64,000 nucleotides of DNA from Oceanobacillus halotolerans (GCF_010993955.1 NZ_WIXL01000006.1:124001-188000); one strand, 5' to 3'; counted from the first letter of the stretch, positions 36,076 to 45,750 are shown. The notes: generated by a model not told the origin, from the sequence alone. A program made the numbers and translations.

Positions 36076-36879
36076 ATGCAAAAATTTGTTAAGAAGCTAA
36101 CAATCATACTGATGTGTTTATTCCCTTTTTCTTTGTCTGTGACTATGGGTGAGCCTCAGGCAGCTGGATATGGTTGGGGATTTAAAAAAAACACAGAACA
36201 TAAAATTCCAGATGTCGGGAAATACAAAGAAATGTTAGATAAATATGGTGCCTTTTACGCAGATCACTCTGGTGATAAACATATATACCTTACATTTGAT
36301 AGTGGGTATGAAGAAGGCTTAACAGATGATATCCTAGATATACTGAAAGAAGAGGATGTCCCTGCAACATTTTTTGTCGCTGGCCATTATGTCGATAGTG
36401 AACCAGAGTTAATTAATCGTATGGTAGAAGAAGGACATATTATCGGAAATCATTCTTATCATCATCCAGAATTAACGATCCTAACAAAAGAGGGGATGAA
36501 GAATGAATTAGAAACATTGGAAAAAGCCGTTGCAGAGGTTTCTGACCAAAAGGAACTAAAGTTTTTACGGCCACCTAAAGGGGTCTTTAATGAACAAACC
36601 TTACAATGGTCCTATGAATTAGGCTATATTCATATCTTCTGGTCACTGACGCATATTGATTGGAATAAAACAAGTGAAGGATGGCAGCATCCATATGAAC
36701 AAGTTATGAAAAATATTCATCCAGGAGCGATTATTTTATTCCATACGATTTCTGAAGATAATGTGGAAGCATTGAAACATATAATCCCAGACTTAAGAGA
36801 GCAAGGGTATGAATTTAAAAGCTTAGATGATTTAGTTTTGAAACATACGCTACCTGAACCTATACTTGGATATGAATAA
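36076..36879 (+). CDS. pdaA: N-acetylmuramic acid deacetylase PdaA, delta-lactam biosynthesis
   Basis: 267 residues: signal peptide (1-30), the PdaA-specific YGWGFKKNTEHKIPDVG opening, then a polysaccharide deacetylase domain. Asp75 in TFDSGYE and the HxxxH pair in GNHSYHHPE form the metal site; RPPKGVF and PGAIILFHTISEDN complete the active site. PdaA makes muramic delta-lactam in the spore cortex, needed for germination, so the host sporulates. The C-terminus converges with the c-di-GMP gene across a shared hairpin. Confidence 0.92.
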   Translation: MQKFVKKLTIILMCLFPFSLSVTMGEPQAAGYGWGFKKNTEHKIPDVGKYKEMLDKYGAFYADHSGDKHIYLTFDSGYEEGLTDDILDILKEEDVPATFFVAGHYVDSEPELINRMVEEGHIIGNHSYHHPELTILTKEGMKNELETLEKAVAEVSDQKELKFLRPPKGVFNEQTLQWSYELGYIHIFWSLTHIDWNKTSEGWQHPYEQVMKNIHPGAIILFHTISEDNVEALKHIIPDLREQGYEFKSLDDLVLKHTLPEPILGYE

Positions 36880-36912
36880 AAAAGTGAGGCAATAATACTT
36901 GCCTCACTTTCG
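36878..36912. terminator. Bidirectional intrinsic terminator
   Basis: Stem AAAGTGAGGCAA/TTGCCTCACTTT with a loop of about 8 bases between convergent genes. Confidence 0.88.
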
Positions 36913-36915
36913 TCA

Positions 36916-39582
36916 TTATAAGTGATGCTTTTTCAAATACGTATATGGATTCTCGTTGATAAATGGTGTATCTGGTATCATCCGATTATTTCGTTGGAGA
37001 ACGGTCATTTTGTTGATGACACCGACAAGTAGATCTTCTAAAACTTCATTAATACGGAATTGAATCCCATAATAAAACGCATCGCCTCTTGCTTCATTTT
37101 TCCATGCAAGGGTTCCCTCTAATTCAAATTCCTCGCCCATTAAATTAAGATGAAAGATAAATTTAATTCCAGCATTTATAGGTAGCTTAAGTGTTGATAA
37201 GATTTTTAATCCACCGAGACTTATGTCTTCCACTAATACAGGTGCAGAACCAAGGTTAACTTTTTGTTGATTGACTTCATAGATTGTCATCTCACCTTGT
37301 ATATGATGGTCAAACTCTAATCGAAAATGACTACGGCGCTCATCTTCTGGCATTTGAATCGTTTTCCATTTGGTTGGTTTAAGATACCCTGTATTCATCA
37401 TTTCGGTAAACATCTCAGCTGGTACAGGTTTTGAATATAGATAGCCTTGAATGACATCACATTCTTTTTGTCTTAGAAATTCCAGTTGGTCAAATTCCTC
37501 GACACCTTCAGCGACAACTTTCATATCCAATTCTTTTGCTAAATGCAATATAGAAGAGATTATCACTTTATCACGCTTATTTGACGAACTGATATTTTGT
37601 ATAAATGTTTTATCAATTTTAATGGTATCTGCTTGAAAGTCATGTAAATAGGTTAGAGAAGCATGCCCTGTACCGAAATCGTCAATCGAAAGGCATATTC
37701 CTAATTCTCTTAAGCGATGTAAAGTGTTTAATACATTTTTATCATTCTGTAATAGGGAACCCTCCGTAATTTCAAACACAAGATATTTACCAGGGATTTG
37801 ATAGTGTTTAAGCTGTTCTTGGACAAATTCTACTAACCCTTTTTTCAAAAAGCGGATCGGTGAAATATTGATGGATATTGGTTGGATGGCAAAGCCTTGA
37901 TCCTTCCAATTCCGTAACTGTGCACAGACTTTTTTTATAACCCAATCGCTAATTTCATTAATAAGATGATTTTCTTCGGCTAATGGTATAAATTCATCTG
38001 GAGACACTAGTCCCCACTCTTCATGTAGCCAGCGTATTAATGCTTCCGCACCTTGAATAGTGCCATTTTTTGGATCGACTAGTGGTTGATAAAATAACTC
38101 AAATGTTTCGTCTTTAATAGCATCTCGCATGTGCTGTTCAAGCTGATACCGCTTATAGGCAGAAATATCTTTTGTAAACGAATAAAGCTGTATATTACTT
38201 TTCCCAAGTTGCTTAGCATGATATAAAGCAGAATGTGCTGTTTCGATTAAGGTCAGTTTATCACCCCCATCTTCTGGGAAAAAGCTTACGCCTATACTTA
38301 AGGTTACGTGCAGCTTAAAATCGTTTACGATAATCGGATTCTCGACTCCTTTAATTACATTTTCTGCAAACTGAAAGAGATCATCCTTGTTTACATATTC
38401 TTTGACGATTAAAATAAAGTCGCAGCTTGTTAACCTTGCTAGGTAGCTGTTTTTTGGCAATGATTCAAGTATTCGTTTGGCAGCAATCTTTAAAACTTCA
38501 TCCCCAATATGATAACCTAGTGAGTCATTAATAAGGCTAAGTCGTTCAAGATCAAGATAAAGTAGTGCAAATGGTTCTTGTTTATTGTTTTCACATAGTG
38601 CATCCAGTTCATCATATAAACTACGCCTGTTTGGCAAGCCAGTTAAGGTATCATGTGTCGCAAAGTATTCTAATTGCTCTCTCATTTCCTTTTCGGCGGT
38701 AATATCAGCAAGCAACCCAAATACATTTGTTAATTTTCCTTGATCATCAAACCATGGTACAGCCTGATCGTATACCCATTTCATTGTGCCATTTCCAGTT
38801 GTTATTTTATATTGATGATATAACGTTTCCCCACTAGCAAGCGATTTTTGGGCTTCAAGTACTCCCTGTCTTGATGTCGGATGAAGCATTTCTTCCCATG
38901 AATTAGGATTGTTATATAGGGAATCCCTAGAGGTTTCCAAAATATTTTCTGCACCTTTAGAAATAAACGTCAGCTTTCCTGTGTCATATTCTCGAACCCA
39001 AATTCCTACATCTAAGTGGTTAAAAATATGTCTATACTGTTCCTGTGTTTTTTCTATTTGCTCCTCCAGCATTTTTTGCTTAGTATAATCTCTAATAACT
39101 CCAACTAATTTTACCGTTTTATTGTTTTTACAAACAGCCTCTGCATGTACTCGAATAAAACGTATGTCATCTTTTTTATTTCCCTTAAAAATTCGATATT
39201 CTCTTTCATAGATTTTTCCTTTTCGAATGTCTTTTTGTAATATATGTTTTGTTTTTTCATAGTCTTCTGGGTGGATTAATGCAGAAACTTCTTCTAACTT
39301 TGGATCCTTTAGTGACTTACTGAGTCCAAAAATATCGTAAAATGCGTCGGATAAAAACATTTTATCTTCTTTCACATAGTATTCCCAGCTTCCAACATTC
39401 GCGATTTGTTGGGCATGGGATAGATGACTTTCGGTTAATTGTAATGCTTCAACTAATGCTTGATATTCTGTGTTTGCAATTCCATCCCTATCTGATGACG
39501 GTTGTGATTGATTTTGAACAAGGTATTTTTTAAAAAAATGCGTTAGAAATTTTGATTTGTTAGAAGAATGCTTTGACATCAT
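36916..39582 (-). CDS. PAS-PAS-GGDEF-EAL-PilZ cyclic-di-GMP phosphodiesterase/receptor
   Basis: 888 residues. Two PAS domains (about 50-170 and 175-300) lead to a GGDEF domain (about 310-465). Its active loop reads ARLTSCDFILIV in place of GGDEF, so cyclase activity is probably lost. The EAL domain (about 470-725) keeps its motifs: EALIRW (near 511), DDFGTGHASLTYL, KIDKTFI and QGYLYSKP, so c-di-GMP hydrolysis is likely. A C-terminal PilZ domain (about 745-870) has RRSHFR and VEDISLGGL, the c-di-GMP-binding signature. No membrane helices, so it is a cytoplasmic sensor. No ribosome-binding doubt: AAGAGGTG precedes the start. Confidence 0.88.
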   Translation of the reverse strand: MMSKHSSNKSKFLTHFFKKYLVQNQSQPSSDRDGIANTEYQALVEALQLTESHLSHAQQIANVGSWEYYVKEDKMFLSDAFYDIFGLSKSLKDPKLEEVSALIHPEDYEKTKHILQKDIRKGKIYEREYRIFKGNKKDDIRFIRVHAEAVCKNNKTVKLVGVIRDYTKQKMLEEQIEKTQEQYRHIFNHLDVGIWVREYDTGKLTFISKGAENILETSRDSLYNNPNSWEEMLHPTSRQGVLEAQKSLASGETLYHQYKITTGNGTMKWVYDQAVPWFDDQGKLTNVFGLLADITAEKEMREQLEYFATHDTLTGLPNRRSLYDELDALCENNKQEPFALLYLDLERLSLINDSLGYHIGDEVLKIAAKRILESLPKNSYLARLTSCDFILIVKEYVNKDDLFQFAENVIKGVENPIIVNDFKLHVTLSIGVSFFPEDGGDKLTLIETAHSALYHAKQLGKSNIQLYSFTKDISAYKRYQLEQHMRDAIKDETFELFYQPLVDPKNGTIQGAEALIRWLHEEWGLVSPDEFIPLAEENHLINEISDWVIKKVCAQLRNWKDQGFAIQPISINISPIRFLKKGLVEFVQEQLKHYQIPGKYLVFEITEGSLLQNDKNVLNTLHRLRELGICLSIDDFGTGHASLTYLHDFQADTIKIDKTFIQNISSSNKRDKVIISSILHLAKELDMKVVAEGVEEFDQLEFLRQKECDVIQGYLYSKPVPAEMFTEMMNTGYLKPTKWKTIQMPEDERRSHFRLEFDHHIQGEMTIYEVNQQKVNLGSAPVLVEDISLGGLKILSTLKLPINAGIKFIFHLNLMGEEFELEGTLAWKNEARGDAFYYGIQFRINEVLEDLLVGVINKMTVLQRNNRMIPDTPFINENPYTYLKKHHL

Positions 39583-39599
39583 AACACCTCTTATCCTTA

Positions 39600-39848
39600 G
39601 GCCGTTTTCTGAAAAAAATGTTGCTTTTTTAATTATAAATCTTACTGCATAGTTGATAGATTATACGTCAAAATGTTTAACATGGCTTTCTCACATTATT
39701 TATAAGGAGGGATAGCACAACTTAGTGGAGGAAATACGCGGAAAGCGAAGTGTATTTCCGTAGCGGTTTTTATAGATAAAACTACTGCACATTATATACA
39801 AGATGCGACGTTAAAAAACAGTAAAGAATGCGAAAAAGAGCCTATTTG
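39600..39848. repeat. Mosaic palindromic element, short copy P8
   Basis: Deletion derivative of the P2/P9 type. It has AGCACAACTTAGTGGAGGAA joined directly to GGAAAGCGAAGTGTATTTCC and ends GCGAAAAAGAGCCTA, the usual right terminus. It lies upstream of both the c-di-GMP gene and the acyl-CoA synthetase gene. Confidence 0.75.
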
Positions 39849-40027
39849 TAGAACATGAAAAAATAGTTAATTTGTACTAATTATATAACAAATTTCCCAT
39901 ATAGAAAATAGGAATTTGCAATAATTTGTCGAAAAAAGTCGATCCGTTACTAATTATCAATATAGTATTTAAAATTTTTAAAACAATTGATATACTAATA
40001 GAAATACTAGTAAGGGGAGTGACAGTA

Positions 40028-41605
40028 GTGAAAAAAGAAGATCTGATTGCACCGATGGATTATAATATTGTAATGGAAATGGAACGTTATGCGCTAGAGG
40101 CGGATCGGAAAGCACTGATTTGGCAAAGTGAATCTGGACAAAAGAGAGAGATGACTTATGCTGAATTAATGAAAAGTGTCAATAAAATTGGAAACGCTTT
40201 CTTGGAAAGTGGACTGCAAAAAGGAGATAAAGTCCTTGTTATGATTCCGAGAATGATAGAGGCTTATGAAGTATATTTAGCGGCATTAAAGACGGGCATG
40301 ATTGTCATCCCAAGTTCAGAAATGTTAAAAACAAAAGATTTACAGTATCGTATTACACATGGGGAAGTATCAGCAGTTGTCACTTATTTTCCATATGCTG
40401 ATCAATTTAAGCCAATCAGCGAATTTAACCAATTAAAACGTTTTGTCGTTGGCAAACCAGCAGATGATTGGCAGTTTTTAGATGGTTTAAAGGAAGATGC
40501 ATCAGAGCAACTGGAAATGGCTTCTACAACAAAAGAGGATATGGCCTTTTTATCGTACACATCTGGAACAACTGGAAATCCAAAAGGGGTTGTCCATACG
40601 CATGGCTGGGGGTTTGCACATTTAAAAACAGCAGCCGAAAATTGGTTATGTATTGAAGATGGTGATACGGTTTGGGCAACAGCAGGTCCTGGATGGCAAA
40701 AGTGGATTTGGAGTCCGTTTTTATCTGTGTTAGGTTCAGGCGCAACTGGGTTTGTCTATCATGGTAAATTTGAGCCGAAAACCTATTTGACATTGTTACA
40801 AGACCATGAGATTAACGTATTATGCTGTACGCCAACGGAATATAGGTTAATGGCTAAGGTTGATAATTTAGAAGACTATCAATTTCCTGCATTACATAGT
40901 GCCGTTTCAGCAGGGGAGCCATTAAATGTAGAAGTGATTAATACATTCCGTCGTTATTTTGATTTAACGGTACGAGATGGATATGGACAAACGGAAAACA
41001 CCCTTTTATTAGGTGTGATGAAGGATATGGAAGTAAAGCCAGGATCCATGGGTAAACCAACACCTGGAAATGATGTTGCTATTATCGATGAATTTGGTGA
41101 AAAAGTACAAGCAGGTGAAATCGGGGATATTGCTGTGAAGGTAGATAGTCCAGCATTATTTCGTGAATACTATAAAGATACAGAACGTACAAAAATGTCA
41201 CAGCGAGGCGATTATTACGTAACAGGTGACCAAGCTTCGATTGATGAAGATGGCTACTTCTGGTTTGAGGGACGCAGTGATGATATTATTATTAGCTCTG
41301 GCTATACGATTGGACCATTCGAAGTAGAAGATGCTTTGGTCAAACATTCAGCCGTTCAAGAGTGTGCAGTAGTCGCAAGTCCAGATGAATTACGTGGTAA
41401 TATCGTCAAAGCCTTTGTTGTGTTAAAAGAAGATATTAAGCAAGATAATCCCGAATTGGTCAAAGAGTTACAAGACCATGTAAAAAGATTAACAGCACCA
41501 TATAAATACCCACGAGAGATTGAGTTTATAGATGAACTACCAAAAACAACATCAGGAAAAATCAGACGTATTGCCCTACGGCAACAGGAAAAGGTAAAAC
41601 AATAG
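40028..41605 (+). CDS. Acyl-CoA synthetase (AMP-binding), MbcS/YtcI-like
   Basis: 525 residues. It activates a carboxylic acid through an acyl-AMP to acyl-CoA. The P-loop is YTSGTTGNPKGVVHTHG; the core motif is DGYGQTENTLL, the hinge GYTIGPFEVEDAL, and the C-terminal catalytic lysine is in LPKTTSGKIRR. Overall it looks like the medium or branched-chain acyl-CoA synthetases related to AcsA. The frame is open from 39926, but that start has no ribosome site; the GTG at 40028 with GGGGAG 8 bases upstream is preferred. Terminator follows. Confidence 0.83.
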   Translation: MKKEDLIAPMDYNIVMEMERYALEADRKALIWQSESGQKREMTYAELMKSVNKIGNAFLESGLQKGDKVLVMIPRMIEAYEVYLAALKTGMIVIPSSEMLKTKDLQYRITHGEVSAVVTYFPYADQFKPISEFNQLKRFVVGKPADDWQFLDGLKEDASEQLEMASTTKEDMAFLSYTSGTTGNPKGVVHTHGWGFAHLKTAAENWLCIEDGDTVWATAGPGWQKWIWSPFLSVLGSGATGFVYHGKFEPKTYLTLLQDHEINVLCCTPTEYRLMAKVDNLEDYQFPALHSAVSAGEPLNVEVINTFRRYFDLTVRDGYGQTENTLLLGVMKDMEVKPGSMGKPTPGNDVAIIDEFGEKVQAGEIGDIAVKVDSPALFREYYKDTERTKMSQRGDYYVTGDQASIDEDGYFWFEGRSDDIIISSGYTIGPFEVEDALVKHSAVQECAVVASPDELRGNIVKAFVVLKEDIKQDNPELVKELQDHVKRLTAPYKYPREIEFIDELPKTTSGKIRRIALRQQEKVKQ

Positions 41606-41611
41606 ATGAAA

Positions 41612-41645
41612 CAGACAGGCAGGGAAAAGTCCCTGTCTTTTTATT
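41612..41645 (+). terminator. Intrinsic terminator of the acyl-CoA synthetase gene
   Basis: CAGGGA/TCCCTG stem extended by GACAGG/CCTGTC alternatives, followed by TTTTTATTTT. Confidence 0.75.
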
Positions 41646-41649
41646 TTGA

Positions 41650-42222
41650 GTTTTTTTGCAATATGTTCCTGTTTTCTTTGTCGCATAAGCTATATTTTGT
41701 GCAATAGTTTGGTCTATGAAAATCGCTACGGAAATACACTACGCTTTCACCAGGGGCATAAGTGCGACATCTGTTCAAACTTTTCGTTTTCACAGTGTCT
41801 TCTTTACCGCGGGCGGCTGTTGAGCCTCCTCGTGCTACGCACTCCGGGGTCTCACCTATGCCTCTTTTCCCGCAGGAGTCTCCGTGTATTTCCTCCGCTA
41901 AGTTGTGCAGTCTTAATTTTTATCATTACTATTGACAATGCGACAGTTGATTGAAGCGAATGATAGGGACTTATTTGATTCACATCGTCTTTTTACTTTT
42001 ATAGAAAGTTATTCAAAGCTGTGGAAAATGCGAGACTCCTACGGGAAAAGGAACAGTCTGAAGACCACACAGCGAGCGTCTTTTGCTCGCGAGGAGGCTG
42101 AAGCGTTCCCCGAGGAAAGCGAGTGTTTTCCACAGCGTAGGTTTTGCAATCACTTTATAAGAATTAAGGAAGACATGCTAAACATTTACTGCGTATCATC
42201 TATCTTATATGCATGACGTAAA
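41650..42222. repeat. Mosaic palindromic element, copy P9
   Basis: About 570 bp, nearly the reverse complement of P2 over its length. Shared marks are GTGCGACATCTGTTCAAACT near 41763, CTCCTCGTGCTACGCACTCC near 41826, CATTACTATTGACAATGCGA near 41923 and TGGAAAATGCGAGACTCCTA near 42023. Outer arms are GCATAAGCTATATTTTGTGC and a GCATGACGT end. Confidence 0.8.
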
Positions 42223-42231
42223 ATGTGTGCT

Positions 42232-42300
42232 AATAAGCAGAATTGACGTGGTTATAATTCTAATGTCCCAAGTCCGCCTTCCCAAGCGAATGTGGGTTTT
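42232..42300 (+). repeat. Partial two-hairpin repeat, copy E5
   Basis: Keeps GACGTGG, AATTCTAATGTCCCAAGT and AAGCGAATGTGGGTTTTTT of the E family but lacks the left third and part of the second stem. Confidence 0.6.
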
Positions 42301-42314
42301 TTAATAAAAAACAC

Positions 42315-42343
42315 TTGAAAGTCAAAATTGGTCAGAGTATAAT
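42315..42343 (+). promoter_or_regulatory. SigA-type promoter of clpE
   Basis: -35 TTGAAA (42315-42320), 17-base spacer, -10 TATAAT (42338-42343), about 92 bp before the ATG. The spacer is itself a CtsR-type site. Confidence 0.85.
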
Positions 42344-42376
42344 ATAGGTGTAAGGTCAAAGATAGTCAAAGTCAAA
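42320..42376 (+). promoter_or_regulatory. CtsR operators of clpE
   Basis: Two direct-repeat heptad pairs match the CtsR pattern RGTCAAA-N3-RGTCAAA: AGTCAAA-ATT-GGTCAGA (42320-42336, in the promoter spacer, one mismatch) and GGTCAAA-GAT-AGTCAAA (42354-42370, exact). A further AGTCAAA half-site overlaps its end (42370-42376). Repression by CtsR with release on heat or protein stress is expected, as for clpE in B. subtilis. Confidence 0.85.
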
Positions 42377-42434
42377 CTTGTGAAAAACAAAATTAAATAA
42401 ATGAACCAAACAAAAAAATGAAGGAGGAACGATT

Positions 42435-44576
42435 ATGCAATGTCAACAATGTGGTAAAAATCCAGCTACTGTTAATGTTGCGATGCAATTGAACAATGAG
42501 AAGATGCAGATGCACCTTTGCCAATCATGTTTCCATGAAATCCAAGGAAAAATGATGAGTGGCAATGACTTTTTCAATGATTCATTCTTCGGTGGGAACG
42601 CAAATGATGTATTTTCGAAAGGATTTCATGCAAATGGTGCAAATCAATCAGGAACAACCACACATACGCAAGCAAATCACGGAGGAAATGGATTGCTCGA
42701 TCAGCTAGGGAAAAACGTTACCCACGCTGCACGTGCTGGTTTAATTGACCCAGTTATCGGACGTGATCAAGAAGTAAAACGTGTGATTGAAACACTAAAC
42801 CGTCGTAATAAAAATAACCCTGTATTAATTGGGGAGCCTGGTGTAGGGAAAACGGCCATTGCAGAAGGCCTTGCACTAAAAATTACAGAAGGCAATGTAC
42901 CAGCAAAATTAATGAATAAAGAAATTTATGTATTAGATGTTGCATCACTAGTGGCAAATACAGGTGTACGTGGTCAGTTTGAAGAACGAATGAAACAATT
43001 AATTCAAGAGCTGCAAAATCGTAAAAATGTGATTCTATTTGTCGATGAGATTCATTTACTTGTTGGAGCTGGAACTGCAGAAAGCTCGCAGATGGATGCT
43101 GGAAATATCCTGAAACCAGCACTAGCACGTGGTGAATTACAACTAATTGGTGCAACAACGTTAAAAGAATATCGTCAAATTGAAAAAGATGCTGCACTAG
43201 AACGTCGCCTGCAACCAATTATGGTAAAAGAGCCATCTATTGAAGAAGCCGTTCAAATACTACATGGTATTAAAGATCGTTATGAAAAATTCCATGAAGT
43301 TCGATACTCTGATGAAGCCATTCGTGCATTTGTAACATTGTCAGAACGTTACATCCAAGATCGCTTCTTACCAGATAAAGCAATTGACTTAATGGATGAA
43401 GTAGGATCACGCTTAAACCTTTCAAATGCAGAAAAAGATTCCAACTCAATTGAAAAGCGATTAGAAGAAATCGTAAAAGAAAAAGAAGCAGCTGCAGAAA
43501 AAGAAGATTATGAACGTGCGGCCAATCTGCGTTATCAAGAAATTCAACTACAAAAACAACTAGACAAAGCAAAAGATGAGGATAAAGATATTCACGTCGA
43601 TGTTTCGGATATTCAATTAATTGTAGAAGAAAAAACAGGTATCCCTGTGACAAAGCTACAAGCTGACGAGCAAGAAAAAATGAAAAATATCGGCAAAAAC
43701 TTGAGCGAAAAAGTTATTGGACAACAAGTAGCAGTCGATAAAGTGGCAAAAGCAATTCGCCGTAGCCGTGCAGGATTGAAATCAAAATATCGTCCAATTG
43801 GTTCATTCCTATTTGTCGGACCAACTGGAGTAGGGAAAACAGAATTAACGAAAGCATTAGCGGAAGAATTATTTGGTTCACGCGATGCACTCATTCGACT
43901 AGATATGAGTGAGTATATGGAAAAACATGCCATATCTAAAATTATTGGTTCACCACCAGGATATGTTGGCCATGAGGAAGCTGGGCAATTAACCGAACGT
44001 GTCCGTCGTAACCCATATTCCATTCTTTTACTAGATGAAATTGAAAAAGCACATCCAGATGTGCAAAACATGTTCCTGCAAATTATGGAGGATGGTCACT
44101 TAACCGATTCACACGGCCGAACAGTTAGCTTTAAAGAAACGGTTATCATCATGACAAGTAATGCTGGAACAGGTGATAAACAAATCAATGTAGGCTTTAA
44201 TGCCGAAACACATGAATCTGTATCCACATTAGAAAACTTGAGTGAATACTTTAAACCAGAATTCTTAAACCGTTTTGATGCGATCATCCAATTTAACGAA
44301 CTGACAGAAGACAACTTACTAGAAATCGTTGACTTGATGCTTCACGATCTAGAAGAAACGATTGAAGAAAACAATATTGCGATCACGATTACAGATGATG
44401 CAAAACGCAAATTAGTAAGGTTAGGCTATGACAGACGATTTGGTGCAAGACCATTACGTCGTGTCATCCAAGATAAAATAGATGACCAACTTACTGATTT
44501 AATCCTTGAAGAAGAAAGTGTAGAGCATGTGAAAGTGGATGTCAAAAATGATGACATTGTTGTCGAGAAAGCATAA
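42435..44576 (+). CDS. clpE: ATP-dependent protease ATPase subunit ClpE
   Basis: 713-residue Hsp100 protein. The N-terminal zinc finger MQCQQCGKN...HLCQSC (Cys3, Cys6 and a second CxxC) distinguishes ClpE from ClpC. The first AAA domain has GEPGVGKTA and [11 protein letters not shown], then a UVR-type middle segment ([15 protein letters not shown]), and the second AAA domain has GPTGVGKTE and [13 protein letters not shown]. It unfolds substrates for ClpP and is induced by stress through CtsR. GGAGGAACG precedes the ATG. Monocistronic. Confidence 0.93.
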   Translation: MQCQQCGKNPATVNVAMQLNNEKMQMHLCQSCFHEIQGKMMSGNDFFNDSFFGGNANDVFSKGFHANGANQSGTTTHTQANHGGNGLLDQLGKNVTHAARAGLIDPVIGRDQEVKRVIETLNRRNKNNPVLIGEPGVGKTAIAEGLALKITEGNVPAKLMNKEIYVLDVASLVANTGVRGQFEERMKQLIQELQNRKNVILFVDEIHLLVGAGTAESSQMDAGNILKPALARGELQLIGATTLKEYRQIEKDAALERRLQPIMVKEPSIEEAVQILHGIKDRYEKFHEVRYSDEAIRAFVTLSERYIQDRFLPDKAIDLMDEVGSRLNLSNAEKDSNSIEKRLEEIVKEKEAAAEKEDYERAANLRYQEIQLQKQLDKAKDEDKDIHVDVSDIQLIVEEKTGIPVTKLQADEQEKMKNIGKNLSEKVIGQQVAVDKVAKAIRRSRAGLKSKYRPIGSFLFVGPTGVGKTELTKALAEELFGSRDALIRLDMSEYMEKHAISKIIGSPPGYVGHEEAGQLTERVRRNPYSILLLDEIEKAHPDVQNMFLQIMEDGHLTDSHGRTVSFKETVIIMTSNAGTGDKQINVGFNAETHESVSTLENLSEYFKPEFLNRFDAIIQFNELTEDNLLEIVDLMLHDLEETIEENNIAITITDDAKRKLVRLGYDRRFGARPLRRVIQDKIDDQLTDLILEEESVEHVKVDVKNDDIVVEKA

Positions 44577-44587
44577 CTGAATTAGTG

Positions 44588-44636
44588 AAAAGGCTATAGC
44601 ATCTGTTGAGGGTGTTATAGCCTTTTTATTTTTTTA
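44588..44636 (+). terminator. Intrinsic terminator of clpE
   Basis: Stem AAAGGCTATA/TATAGCCTTT with an imperfect centre, then TTATTTTTTT. Element E4 starts at the end of the T-tract. Confidence 0.85.
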
Positions 44637-44760
44637 CACGTTAGGAAAGTATAAAATTTTAGCTAAGAAGTAGACTAAGGCGTTGCTAATATTTTAATGT
44701 CCTAAGTATAAGAAAAACGAACACATTCGCTAAAGGAAGATCGAATGCGAGTTTTTCTAA
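44636..44760 (+). repeat. Terminator-associated two-hairpin repeat, copy E4
   Basis: Full-length copy with ACACGTTAGGAAAG, AAAATTTTAGC and AAGAAAAACGAACACATTCG, ending GCGAGTTTTTCTAA; a few substitutions weaken the first stem (GCTAATATTTT). Confidence 0.78.
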
Positions 44761-44856
44761 TTGTTAGTTGCTACATATTACATGTTTATTGAATAAATAG
44801 AAATGGAATATAGTGTGAAAACTATGCATGGTAAGAAATAACGAAGGGTGTTTTGC

Positions 44857-45723
44857 ATGCAACAATCCATTCGAATTACTATCATTATGGTTTTATTTAT
44901 TTTTATTATTCCGATTAGTGGTTATAGCTATGAATCAAATCTGGAGGTTCACTTTATTGATGTTGGACAAGGGGATAGTGTCCTGGTTAAAACACCGAAC
45001 GATAAAGTCATTTTAATTGATGGTGGTCGTCCAAAGGTTGGGAAAAGGGTTGTGAACTATTTAGAAGATCATCATGTCAATGAAATTGACCTTATGATTT
45101 CAACACATCCAGATATAGATCATATTGGTGGTTTGATTGATGTAATGAAGCAGTTTAAGGTAAAACAAATTTTAGACTCTGGTAAACTGCATTCAACTGC
45201 AACATACGCCAAGTATATTAATGAAATACGAAAACAGGATATACCTTTTAAACTTGCCGAACAGGGGAAGAAAGTGAAACTTGATTCTGAATTAGAAATA
45301 CGTATTTTGAATAGTTATCAAGGAATGAAAACAAATAATCAATCTTCTATTGCTTTAAAAATGACCTATGGGGAGATTGATTTTTTGTTGATGGGAGATG
45401 TGGAGAAGAAACAGGAAGAACAAATGCTGCGTAGTTACGATGTACAGGCTGAAATTGTCAAAGTAGCACACCATGGTTCTGATACTAGTACAAGTCTACC
45501 GTTTTTATATGCGGTAGGACCGGAAGTTGCGATGATTACGTATGGAGAGAACAACGATTTTGGTCATCCAGTTAATCGTGTCATTGATAATTTAAAACAG
45601 GTGGGTGCATCGATTTACTCTACAGCAACTTATGGAAATGTATCGATTATATCAGATGGAGAGAGTTATCTTGTTCTGCCAGAAAAAGAACCTCTCGATC
45701 ATCTACCAAAAGAAGCTAGTTAA
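44857..45723 (+). CDS. Secreted ComEC C-terminal-like metallo-beta-lactamase-fold protein
   Basis: 288 residues. N-terminal signal sequence (about 1-25) then LEVHFIDVGQGDSVLVK, the opening of ComEC/Rec2-type beta-lactamase domains. Metal ligands are in STHPDIDHIGG (HxDxDH), the LLMGDV segment and VAHHGS; the HPVNRV block follows. No ComEC membrane part is present. Related free-standing proteins are proposed nucleases or phosphodiesterases; the substrate is unknown. The ATG at 44857 suits GAAGGGTG; the GTG at 44848 lies inside that box. Confidence 0.78.
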   Translation: MQQSIRITIIMVLFIFIIPISGYSYESNLEVHFIDVGQGDSVLVKTPNDKVILIDGGRPKVGKRVVNYLEDHHVNEIDLMISTHPDIDHIGGLIDVMKQFKVKQILDSGKLHSTATYAKYINEIRKQDIPFKLAEQGKKVKLDSELEIRILNSYQGMKTNNQSSIALKMTYGEIDFLLMGDVEKKQEEQMLRSYDVQAEIVKVAHHGSDTSTSLPFLYAVGPEVAMITYGENNDFGHPVNRVIDNLKQVGASIYSTATYGNVSIISDGESYLVLPEKEPLDHLPKEAS

Positions 45724-45750
45724 ATTAAATGAAGATGAGATTGGAAGCGG

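Noticed and set aside
41646-42216. ORFs of 102 and 94 aa between the acyl-CoA synthetase gene and clpE
   Set aside because: Entirely inside element P9 with no ribosome sites and no conserved protein sequence.
43613-44071. 152-aa minus-strand ORF
   Set aside because: Antisense shadow of clpE.
8787-44760. Group IIC introns at terminators (E elements)
   Set aside because: At about 120 bp and with no domain V motif or reverse transcriptase, they cannot be group II introns.
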